DNA from: an uncultured Chloroflexota bacterium
GTDB lineage: Bacteria > Chloroflexota > Anaerolineae > Aggregatilineales > Phototrophicaceae
DNA: 5,093 nucleotides
Assembly (NCBI GenBank): GCA_937864975.1
Contig: CALMDI010000758.1
Location: 1-5,093, forward strand
Direction of reading: 5' to 3'
Part shown: positions 1 through 5,093 of the stretch, one piece after another
How positions within the stretch are numbered: position 1 is the stretch's first letter
Layout: each line of letters starts with the position of its first letter
Translations under genes and position numbers: made by a program
Notes under the pieces: model-generated
What the model saw: only the letters and a program-made list of their open reading frames with translations
Database searches by the model: none
What the model was told of the DNA's origin: nothing

Positions 1-144
1 CGCCGCCCGAATCGGATGGAAGACCCGCTCTTCTTTGTGCTCGCGGTGCTGAAGCGGCAAGCCAAACGCTTCGTGCCAGAACTTGAGCGCCGTATCGACA
101 TCCGGCACGACGACGGCGACATGATGGATTCGGATTGGCGGCAT
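1..144 (-). CDS. VOC/glyoxalase-fold protein, probable methylmalonyl-CoA epimerase (N-terminal 48 codons, partial)
   Basis: The minus strand opens with ATG at 144-142 and stays open to the left edge, so only the first 48 residues are seen. They begin MPPIRIHHVAVVVPDVDTAL, the first beta-strand and helix of a VOC-fold half-domain, followed by KFWHEAFGLPL. In methylmalonyl-CoA epimerases a His directly before the first hydrophobic strand is a metal ligand; His8 (or His7) fits that role. The epimerase interconverts the (2R) and (2S) forms of methylmalonyl-CoA in propionyl-CoA metabolism, in the cytoplasm. After residue 33 the sequence (HREHKEERVF) drifts from the pattern I expect, so another VOC enzyme is possible. 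A GAGG Shine-Dalgarno lies 5 nt upstream (complement of 150-153). The gene is divergent from the acyl-CoA dehydrogenase, whose role in acyl-CoA catabolism supports the guess. VOC fold is fairly sure; epimerase is likely but unproven. Confidence 0.7.
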   Translation of the reverse strand, partial: MPPIRIHHVAVVVPDVDTALKFWHEAFGLPLQHREHKEERVFHPIRAA

Positions 145-149
145 AATAA

Positions 150-153
150 CCTC
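150..153 (-). promoter_or_regulatory. Ribosome binding site of the VOC/epimerase gene
   Basis: Read on the minus strand this is GAGG, 5 nt before the ATG at 144. It supports that start codon. It lies only 3 nt outside the foot of the inverted repeat at 157-248, so a transcript starting beyond the repeat would place a hairpin almost against this site. Confidence 0.55.
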
Positions 154-156
154 AAC

Positions 157-248
157 GAGTTAACGCAAAGAGGCAAAGAAGCAAGGACGCAAAGAATAAC
201 TCAGTTTTCCCTTTGCGCCTTTGCCTCCTTGTGCCCTTGCGTTAACTC
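157..248. repeat. Imperfect inverted repeat (38-nt arms, 16-nt loop) built of 8-nt tandem units
   Basis: The left arm (157-194) and right arm (211-248) are near reverse complements: position p pairs with 405-p, giving 30 Watson-Crick pairs out of 38 around a loop at 195-210. The outer six bases (GAGTTA / TAACTC) match perfectly. Each arm contains four 8-nt units: on the plus strand ACGCAAAG, AGGCAAAG, AAGCAAGG, ACGCAAAG at 163-194, and as reverse complements CTTTGCGC, CTTTGCCT, CCTTGTGC, CCTTGCGT at 211-242. A ninth unit-like copy (CTTTGCAT) lies just outside at 249-256, and TAACTC recurs inside the loop region at 197-202. I recall similar GCAAAG-rich intergenic hairpins from other bacterial genomes but cannot name a family. 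It is most likely a dispersed, non-coding palindromic or MITE-like element. It sits between divergent genes, which argues against a transcription terminator. Confidence 0.85.
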
Positions 249-287
249 CTTTGCATTCGACTTCGCGGTTCAAATCGGCGCGTGCGC

Positions 288-293
288 TATAAT
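288..293 (+). promoter_or_regulatory. Probable -10 box (TATAAT) of the promoter for the acyl-CoA dehydrogenase operon
   Basis: A perfect TATAAT lies at 288-293 in otherwise GC-rich sequence, predicting a transcript start near 299-301. That gives a leader of about 26 nt before the ATG at 326. No good -35 hexamer sits at 16-18 nt spacing (265-271 reads GCGGTTC), so either the promoter needs an activator or the -35 contribution is weak. The box lies 40 nt downstream of the inverted repeat. Confidence 0.55.
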
Positions 294-311
294 TGGGAGA
301 GATGAGCGCGC

Positions 312-320
312 GGGAGGAGG
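312..320 (+). promoter_or_regulatory. Strong Shine-Dalgarno that decides the acyl-CoA dehydrogenase start
   Basis: GGGAGGAGG ends 5 nt before the ATG at 326. It contains the full AGGAGG core (315-320) and is the strongest ribosome binding site in the window. The alternative in-frame starts, TTG at 293 and ATG at 302, lack such a site. The first overlaps the -10 box and the second would sit at the very 5' end of the predicted transcript. Confidence 0.8.
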
Positions 321-325
321 CGGAG

Positions 326-1519
326 ATGGTCGCCAGCGAACAGACGGGGCAGCCGCTCACGGTGCAGATCACCGAGGAACACGAGATGCTGCGGCAGGCG
401 GTGCGCGAGTTTGCCGAGAAGGAAATTGCCCCGATTGCCGCCGAGTACGACGAATCGGGCGACTTCCCGCTTGACACCATTCGCAAGATGGGCGCGATGG
501 GCTTGATGGGCATCGAAGTGCCGGAGGAGTACGGCGGCGCGGGCATGGACACGCTCGCCTACGTCCTCAAGATGATCGAGGTCGCCAGAGCCGATGCCAG
601 CCACAGCACGATTGTCAGCGTGAATAACTCGCTGTTTTGCCACGCGATCCTGAAATTCGGAACCGAGGCGCAGAAGCAGACCTATCTCCGCCCGGTGGCG
701 AGTGGCGAGAAGATCGGCGCGTACAGCCTGACCGAGCCGATGTCCGGTTCGGACGCGGGGAACATGGCGAGCCGCGCGGTGCTGAACGAAAAAGGCACGC
801 ATTACATCATCAACGGGCGCAAAAGCTGGGTCACGAGCGGTCCGGTGGCGGACACGGTCTTGCTGTTCACGATGACCGAGCCGGAGAAGCGACATAAGGG
901 TATCACCGCCTTTATTGTCGAAGCGAGTCAACCGGGCTTCATTCGCGGCAAGAAGGAGCCAAAGCTGGGCATCCGCGCCAGCGCCACGAGCGAGCTTGTC
1001 TTTGAACATTACGCCTGCCCGGTCGAGAATGTCCTCGGCGCGCCGGGGGACGGCTTCAAAATTGCGATGACCGTGTTGGACGCCGGGCGCATCGGCATCG
1101 CCTCGCAGGCACTTGGGATTGCCGAAGCCGCTTACGAGGCGAGCGTCGCCTATGCCCGCGAGCGCGAAGCGTTCGGGCAAGCCATCGGGCAGTTTCAGAT
1201 GATCCAACAGAAGATTGCCGATATGAAGACGCGCATCGAAGCCAGCCGCCTGCTGATTTATCACGCGGTACAGGCGAAGGAACGCGGCAAGATCACGGGC
1301 GAGCGCTACACGCTGGAAGCCAGCATGGCGAAGCTGTTCGCCAGCGAGACGGCGATGTTCGCCGCGCATCAGGCGGTGCAGATTCACGGTGGCATGGGCT
1401 ACAGCAAGGAACTGCCGGTCGAGCGCTATTTCCGCGACGCCAAGATCACCGAGATTTACGAGGGCACGAGCGAGATTCAGCGCGTCGTGATCGCGCGGCA
1501 AGAACTGGGGCTGCGTTAG
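326..1519 (+). CDS. Acyl-CoA dehydrogenase, short-chain/butyryl-type
   Basis: This 397-residue cytoplasmic flavoprotein should oxidise an acyl-CoA thioester to the trans-2-enoyl-CoA, passing electrons via FAD to electron-transfer flavoprotein. The length is normal for the family. An N-terminal helical domain (about 15-130) is followed by the beta domain with YSLTEPMSGSD at 133-143 and KSWVTSG at 166-172, which contact substrate and flavin. The C-terminal helical domain has FGQ at 283-285, IHGGMGY at 353-359 and YEGTSEIQR at 378-386. Glu379 in YEGT is at the position of the catalytic base in butyryl- and medium-chain acyl-CoA dehydrogenases, which separates it from isovaleryl- and long-chain types. 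Chain-length or branched-chain preference cannot be read from sequence alone. The start at 326 is chosen for the GGGAGGAGG site 5 nt upstream. Its TAG overlaps the next gene's GTG by one base, so the two are probably translationally coupled. Confidence 0.93.
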   Translation: MVASEQTGQPLTVQITEEHEMLRQAVREFAEKEIAPIAAEYDESGDFPLDTIRKMGAMGLMGIEVPEEYGGAGMDTLAYVLKMIEVARADASHSTIVSVNNSLFCHAILKFGTEAQKQTYLRPVASGEKIGAYSLTEPMSGSDAGNMASRAVLNEKGTHYIINGRKSWVTSGPVADTVLLFTMTEPEKRHKGITAFIVEASQPGFIRGKKEPKLGIRASATSELVFEHYACPVENVLGAPGDGFKIAMTVLDAGRIGIASQALGIAEAAYEASVAYAREREAFGQAIGQFQMIQQKIADMKTRIEASRLLIYHAVQAKERGKITGERYTLEASMAKLFASETAMFAAHQAVQIHGGMGYSKELPVERYFRDAKITEIYEGTSEIQRVVIARQELGLR

Positions 1520-2559
1520 TGCGCGCGGCGGTGCTTTACGAACATGGCGCGCGCGAGGTGGTGCGCGTGGTGGACGACTTGCCCGTGCCAGAGCCGGGCG
1601 TGGGCGAGGTTCGCGTCCGCATCAAAGCCATCGCGCTGAACCGTCTCGACCTGTGGGTGCGCGAGGGCTGGAAAGGACTCCAGCTACAGACGCCGCACGT
1701 CACGTCTGCCGACGGCGCGGGCATCGTGGATGCGGTCGGCGCGGGAGTAGCGCATTTTGCCGTGGGCGACCGTGTGTGCATCGATCCCACGCTTGTCCCT
1801 GCCGAATGCGCCGAGACGATGGCGGGGCGGGAACACCTGTGTGATGGCAGCGCGATTCTGGGCGAGCATACCCAGGGCGTGGCAGCGGAGTACGTCGTGC
1901 TTCCGGCGCGGAACCTGCTCAGGCTGCCCGAACACGTCTCGTTCGCAGAAGCGGCTGCGGCGGGACTGGTGTACGTGACGGCGTGGCACTCCCTCATCAC
2001 GCGCGGCGGACTGCAAGCAGGCGAGTCGGTGCTGATTATCGGAGCGAGCGGCGGCGCGAACACGGCGTATTTGCAAATCGCGAAGCTGGCGGGCGCGACC
2101 GTGTACGTGATCGGCAGCGACGCGGCAAAGTGCGCGCAGGCGCGCTCGTTGGGCGCGGACGTGACGCTCGACCGCTCGCAGGACGAGAGCTGGTCGAAGA
2201 CGCTGTTCAAAATGACCAACCGTCAGGGGGTGGACGTGGTCGTGGACAACGTGGGGCAGGCGACGCTGTTCGACAGTATCCGGTCGGTCAAGCGCGGCGG
2301 GCGGATTCTCATCGTCGGCGCGACCAGCGGACCTCAGTTCAATCTGGATATTCGATATTTGTTCTCGAAGCAGATCAGCCTGATCGGCAGCACGATGGGA
2401 CCGCACGGCGATTACGTGCGCGTCATGAACCTGGTGTTTGACGGTAAGCTGAAGCCCGTGATCGGGGCAAGGCTGCCGCTGGCGGATATTCAGGAAGGGC
2501 ACCGCCTGCTGGAAGACGGCGACGTCTTCGGCAAGGTGGTTCTGGAGATCGACGGTTAG
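1519..2559 (+). CDS. MDR-superfamily oxidoreductase (zinc-type alcohol dehydrogenase/quinone oxidoreductase-like), zinc ligands lost
   Basis: This 346-residue medium-chain dehydrogenase/reductase has an N-terminal GroES-like domain (about 1-130) and a Rossmann cofactor domain with GASGGANTA at 175-183, normally bound by NAD(P)H. The end of the second Rossmann strand (VIGSDAAK) resembles quinone-reductase-like members. The usual catalytic zinc positions are replaced: Asn41 (in NRLD) stands where the first Cys would be, and Ala64 (in SADG) where the His of GHE would be. Only two of four structural-zinc cysteines remain (Cys97 and Cys108, at the correct spacing of 11); the others are Pro94 and Thr100. 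A metal-free reductase of a carbonyl, enoyl or quinone substrate is therefore likelier than a classical alcohol dehydrogenase. The substrate is unknown. GTG at 1519 overlaps the preceding TAG, and GGGG at 1507-1510 may serve as ribosome binding site. Membership is secure; function is not. Confidence 0.88.
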   Translation: MRAAVLYEHGAREVVRVVDDLPVPEPGVGEVRVRIKAIALNRLDLWVREGWKGLQLQTPHVTSADGAGIVDAVGAGVAHFAVGDRVCIDPTLVPAECAETMAGREHLCDGSAILGEHTQGVAAEYVVLPARNLLRLPEHVSFAEAAAAGLVYVTAWHSLITRGGLQAGESVLIIGASGGANTAYLQIAKLAGATVYVIGSDAAKCAQARSLGADVTLDRSQDESWSKTLFKMTNRQGVDVVVDNVGQATLFDSIRSVKRGGRILIVGATSGPQFNLDIRYLFSKQISLIGSTMGPHGDYVRVMNLVFDGKLKPVIGARLPLADIQEGHRLLEDGDVFGKVVLEIDG

Positions 2560-2562
2560 CTC

Positions 2563-3045
2563 ATGAGCCGCAGCATTTACGCGCCCCACATGCCGACGCT
2601 CCGCGCCATCATCGAGGATACGGGCGTGGAGTCCCTGACGCAGATCACGCGCCGACCGGGGGTGGGCGACGTCTATCGCCTTGCGATCTTCCGCCATGAC
2701 GGTCAGGCGCGCGACTCGGTGGCGACGATTATCCAGCGCGGGCGCGACGATATTCGTCTGGAACTGACGCATCGCGCCGCGCTGAACCGCCGGGCGCTTG
2801 TCTATGCAATCCCGTTCCGACGCTACGAGCCATTCGTCGCCGCGCTCCAGTCGATTCGTTTTGACCAGCTTCGCGACCAGCCCGACCTTCCGCTTTACAG
2901 TATCGATCTGTGGCTGATGGAGCGCGCGGCAGGCAGTTTTACGCGCGGCGTGATCGTCGCGCCCGCGCTCGCCACCGACGCATATGCTATTCTGGTGGAT
3001 GCGATGCGGCAGTATCTCCCCGAAGCTTTACGAGAGGCGCGTTAA
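2563..3045 (+). CDS. Conserved-looking hypothetical protein, 160 residues
   Basis: I do not recognise this family. ATG lies 3 nt after the stop of the preceding gene, and its TAA overlaps the next ATG by one base, which supports a real translated gene in an operon. The protein has no signal peptide, membrane segment or cysteine and looks like a compact soluble alpha/beta protein. Visible features are an Arg-rich N-terminal half with alternating strands (about 36-82), a segment around 86-104 (FRRYEPFVAALQSIRFDQL), the single Trp in DLWLMERAAGSF at 115-126, a hydrophobic strand at 129-133 and a C-terminal helix ending at LREAR. The DLW-ER-AAG stretch resembles a conserved core, but no catalytic motif is evident. 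Position suggests an accessory role to the oxidoreductases before it or the polyphosphatase after it. Confidence 0.82.
   Translation: MSRSIYAPHMPTLRAIIEDTGVESLTQITRRPGVGDVYRLAIFRHDGQARDSVATIIQRGRDDIRLELTHRAALNRRALVYAIPFRRYEPFVAALQSIRFDQLRDQPDLPLYSIDLWLMERAAGSFTRGVIVAPALATDAYAILVDAMRQYLPEALREAR
3033..3037 (+). promoter_or_regulatory. Ribosome binding site for the Ppx-type gene
   Basis: AGAGG lies 7 nt before the ATG at 3045, inside the end of the upstream gene. With the TAATG stop/start overlap, it favours the 3045 start over the upstream in-frame ATG at 2910 and over the ATG at 3123. Confidence 0.55.
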
Positions 3046-4655
3046 TGGAGAATGACCTGACTCATCTGAAACGGCTGCAAACGCTGGCAGAGCACAGCGA
3101 CGTCTATCGCGATTCGCAGCGCATGGCAATCATCGACTGTGGCTCGAACAGCTTTCGTCTCATCGTCGTTGAGTACGTGCCGCACCTCAGCTTCAAAGTG
3201 ACCGATGAGGTGCGCGAGTCCGTCCGCTTGAGTGAAGGGATGGCAGAATCGGACGCCATGAGCGCGGCGGCGATGGATCGCGCGGCGCGCGTGATGCAAA
3301 TCTACAGCGCGTTTTGCGAAGCGACGGGCATCACCGACATCGTCGCCGTTGGCACGAGCGCCATTCGCGACGCGCGCAACCGGGCATACTTCCTCAAGCG
3401 AGTCCTGACGGAATCGAATATTCCGGTGCGCGTGCTCACCGGCGATCAGGAAGCCTATTACGCCTATCTCGCCGCCGTCAACAGCACGACGTTGAGCGAC
3501 GGGTTCGTGATTGACCTCGGCGGCGGCTCGCTGGAGATCATTCGCGTCAAAAATCGCCAGATCACGCACGCGCTCAGCCTGCCACTGGGCGCGGTGCGCG
3601 TGACAGAAGGCTTCCTGCGCTCTGATCCGGCGTCGGCGAAAGAGATCCGGCGGCTTCAGGAACACCTTCAGGAACAATTCGGCGCGCTGAAATGGTTTCG
3701 CGCCGAGCCGGAGATGACGATTATCGGAGAGGGCGGCTCGCTGCGGCTGATCGGGCGGCTGATTCAGAAGCAGACCAATTACCCGATGGACACCCTGCAC
3801 GGCTACACGATGACGCGCACGCAGATCGACGCGATGACGAGCCAGCTTTCCTCATTCAGCATCAGCCAGCGGCGCAACCTGTCCGGGATGAAGACCGACC
3901 GCGCCGATATTTCGCTCGGCGGCGCGATGGTGGTCTCCGAAGCGCTGCGCGCGTGCGGCGGCGAGCGCATGACGATTTCCAGTCAGGGCTTGCGCGAGGG
4001 CTTATTTTACGAGCGTTTCCTGAACGGCAACGGCACGACGCCGATGTTCGCCAGCGTGCGGCAGGCGACCGTTTTAAACCTGGCGCATCTGTATCGCTTT
4101 CAGGAAAAGCACGCCGAGCACATCGCCCGGCTGACTCTGTCGATGTTCGACCAGCTTCCACCAGAGGTGCATCTGTGCGGTGCGGTCGAGCGCGAGTTGT
4201 TGTGGGCGGCGTCGATGCTGCACGACATTGGCGTTGCCGTCGATTATCACGATCATCACAAGCACAGCGCCTACCTGATTCTCAATGGCGGCTTGCCGGG
4301 TTACACGCACCGGGAAGTCGCGCTGATCGCGCTCATGGCGCGGTATCATCGCAAGGGGAAGCCAACGCCGGACGAGTTCGCCGGGCTTCTGTTACCTGAA
4401 GATAACAAGCGGCTGACCCAGTTGTGCGCGCTGCTTCGGCTGGCGGAGCAGATGGATCGCTCGCGCGATGGCGCGGTGAAGGATGTCTCGCTTGACGTGC
4501 AGGGCGGGCGGGCGATCATGGACGTGGTTTTTCGCGGGGACGATCAGGTGGCGCTGTGGGCGCTGGAACGCCACACCGACATTTTCGAGCAGGCGTTTGG
4601 GCTGAAGCTGCAGGTCATCCCGATGCCGGAAGAAGAGAGCTATGGCGAGCTATAA
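3045..4655 (+). CDS. ppx: Exopolyphosphatase of the Ppx/GppA family with C-terminal HD domain
   Basis: This 536-residue protein should release phosphate from the ends of inorganic polyphosphate and/or hydrolyse pppGpp, in the cytoplasm. The actin-like part carries all family motifs: IDCGSNSFRL at 30-39, GTSAIRDARN at 103-112, GDQEA at 133-137 (Glu136 fits the catalytic base), DLGGGSLE at 157-164 and GEGGS at 228-232. The C-terminal part is HD-like, with a plausible complete metal set: His359, His393-Asp394, further His at 404, 405, 407 and 435, and Asp471. Length is close to the roughly 510 residues of E. coli Ppx. About 26 residues precede the first strand. The start is set by TAATG coupling to the upstream gene; the longer reading frame from 2910 overlaps that gene by 135 nt and is rejected. 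It overlaps the next gene by 14 nt. Polyphosphate versus pppGpp preference cannot be decided from sequence. Confidence 0.93.
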   Translation: MENDLTHLKRLQTLAEHSDVYRDSQRMAIIDCGSNSFRLIVVEYVPHLSFKVTDEVRESVRLSEGMAESDAMSAAAMDRAARVMQIYSAFCEATGITDIVAVGTSAIRDARNRAYFLKRVLTESNIPVRVLTGDQEAYYAYLAAVNSTTLSDGFVIDLGGGSLEIIRVKNRQITHALSLPLGAVRVTEGFLRSDPASAKEIRRLQEHLQEQFGALKWFRAEPEMTIIGEGGSLRLIGRLIQKQTNYPMDTLHGYTMTRTQIDAMTSQLSSFSISQRRNLSGMKTDRADISLGGAMVVSEALRACGGERMTISSQGLREGLFYERFLNGNGTTPMFASVRQATVLNLAHLYRFQEKHAEHIARLTLSMFDQLPPEVHLCGAVERELLWAASMLHDIGVAVDYHDHHKHSAYLILNGGLPGYTHREVALIALMARYHRKGKPTPDEFAGLLLPEDNKRLTQLCALLRLAEQMDRSRDGAVKDVSLDVQGGRAIMDVVFRGDDQVALWALERHTDIFEQAFGLKLQVIPMPEEESYGEL

Positions 4656-5093
4656 GGAAGACGAACTCAAACTCTACGTGCCGGACCTGATTGCCGTGCG
4701 CGAGCGCCTGGAGCATTCCGGCGCGGTGCTGGCACGCGCCCGCATTCCAGAGCGCAACGTGCGTTACGACGACGCCGAAGGATCGCTGTCCGCGCAGGGA
4801 AAGGTTTTGCGTCTGAGGCAGGACGTCGCCGTGCGCCTGACGTATAAAGAAGGCGACACCGCGGGCGAGGGCGGCGTCCTCTCGCGTTTCGAAGCGGAAG
4901 TGGAAGTGGACGACTTCGACGCGATGCAGATGATTCTGAGCAAGCTCGGTTACCACCCGTACATGATCTACGAGAAATTCCGCACGACTTACGAGTGCGA
5001 CGAGTGCGAGATTCTCCTGGACGAAATGCCGTATGGCAACTTCGTAGAGATCGAGGGCGAGTCAGAAGCGATTCGGCACTTGCGGCACCGGCT
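4642..5093 (+). CDS. CYTH-domain triphosphatase (class IV adenylate cyclase/thiamine triphosphatase-like), 3' end beyond window
   Basis: The first 150 codons plus two bases are seen. The CYTH signature ExExK is at residues 6-10 (EDELK). It is followed by LRLR at 56-59, LTYK at 66-69, FEAEVEV at 83-89, EKFR at 111-114, and a closing LDEMPYGNFVEIEG at 126-139, in the order expected for the eight-stranded tunnel fold. Such enzymes use divalent metal to hydrolyse triphosphates such as inorganic tripolyphosphate or thiamine triphosphate; a few are adenylate cyclases. The ATG overlaps the ppx stop by 14 nt, with a purine-rich GGAAGAAGAGAG just upstream (4628-4639), so coupling with ppx is likely. 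That makes a polyphosphate or tripolyphosphate role the best guess. A Cys119-x-x-Cys122 pair is unusual. The part beyond the window could hold only the fold's last strands or a further domain such as CHAD. Confidence 0.88.
   Translation, partial: MASYKEDELKLYVPDLIAVRERLEHSGAVLARARIPERNVRYDDAEGSLSAQGKVLRLRQDVAVRLTYKEGDTAGEGGVLSRFEAEVEVDDFDAMQMILSKLGYHPYMIYEKFRTTYECDECEILLDEMPYGNFVEIEGESEAIRHLRHR

Noticed and set aside
157..248. Inverted repeat as a Rho-independent terminator
   Set aside because: It lies between two divergent gene starts, has a 16-nt loop, long imperfect arms and no U-run directly after either arm.
157..256. Inverted repeat as a CRISPR fragment
   Set aside because: The units are 8 nt with no spacers and are arranged as mirrored arms, unlike direct repeats separated by unique spacers.
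278..287. GCGC-GT-GCGC as an operator just before the -10 box
   Set aside because: Such GC-rich short symmetry is expected by chance in this composition, and no second copy or matching regulator gene is visible.
16..474. Plus-strand reading frame of 152 codons over the left end
   Set aside because: It crosses the VOC gene on the other strand, the inverted repeat and the start of the acyl-CoA dehydrogenase; its composition is low-complexity Gly/Arg/Ala and has no recognisable motif.
287..1501. Long antisense frame of 404 codons opposite the acyl-CoA dehydrogenase
   Set aside because: GC-rich coding sequence often leaves the opposite strand open. The product is rich in Arg, His, Leu and Ala with no motif, while the plus strand encodes a clear enzyme.
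1684..2772. Antisense frame of 362 codons spanning the MDR gene and the start of the hypothetical gene
   Set aside because: It crosses a gene boundary on the plus strand and has an Arg/His-rich composition typical of a shadow frame.
2910..3044. 45-residue N-terminal extension of the Ppx-type protein
   Set aside because: It overlaps the upstream gene by 135 nt and is Arg/Ala-rich. The ATG at 3045 has a TAATG coupling and a ribosome binding site.

Overview
The window looks like chromosomal DNA from a GC-rich bacterium. The mix of an acyl-CoA dehydrogenase, a methylmalonyl-CoA-epimerase-like protein and a Ppx/CYTH pair, with my impression of the protein flavour, suggests a member of the Chloroflexota (perhaps Anaerolineae). 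That placement is inference from reading alone. Gene density is high, and there are no tRNA or rRNA genes, CRISPR arrays or transposase genes.

Layout: positions 1-144 hold the first 48 codons of a VOC/glyoxalase-fold protein on the minus strand, probably methylmalonyl-CoA epimerase, running off the left edge. Positions 145-325 are a divergent intergenic region of 181 bp. It contains a striking imperfect inverted repeat (157-248) whose two arms are each built from four tandem 8-nt units, followed by a TATAAT-type -10 box (288-293) and a strong Shine-Dalgarno (312-320). From 326 to the right edge, five genes run on the plus strand with junctions of -1, +3, -1 and -14 nt: a short-chain-type acyl-CoA dehydrogenase (326-1519), an MDR-family oxidoreductase that has lost its usual zinc ligands (1519-2559), an unrecognised 160-residue soluble protein (2563-3045), a Ppx/GppA-type exopolyphosphatase with an HD domain (3045-4655), and the first 150 codons of a CYTH-domain triphosphatase (from 4642, cut by the window end).

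How the genes may work together: the tight junctions point to one transcript from the promoter near 288. Its first two genes encode redox enzymes fitting acyl-CoA catabolism (fatty acid or branched-chain amino acid), and the divergent epimerase-like gene would fit the propionyl/methylmalonyl-CoA end of the same catabolism. Its last two genes encode enzymes of inorganic polyphosphate or triphosphate hydrolysis. The 160-residue protein sits at the boundary between the two blocks. Whether this is a functional link or only a housekeeping cluster cannot be settled from the sequence. The most unusual items are the hairpin element built of 8-nt units and the unknown protein. I see no clear sign of a wholly new defence or mobile system here.
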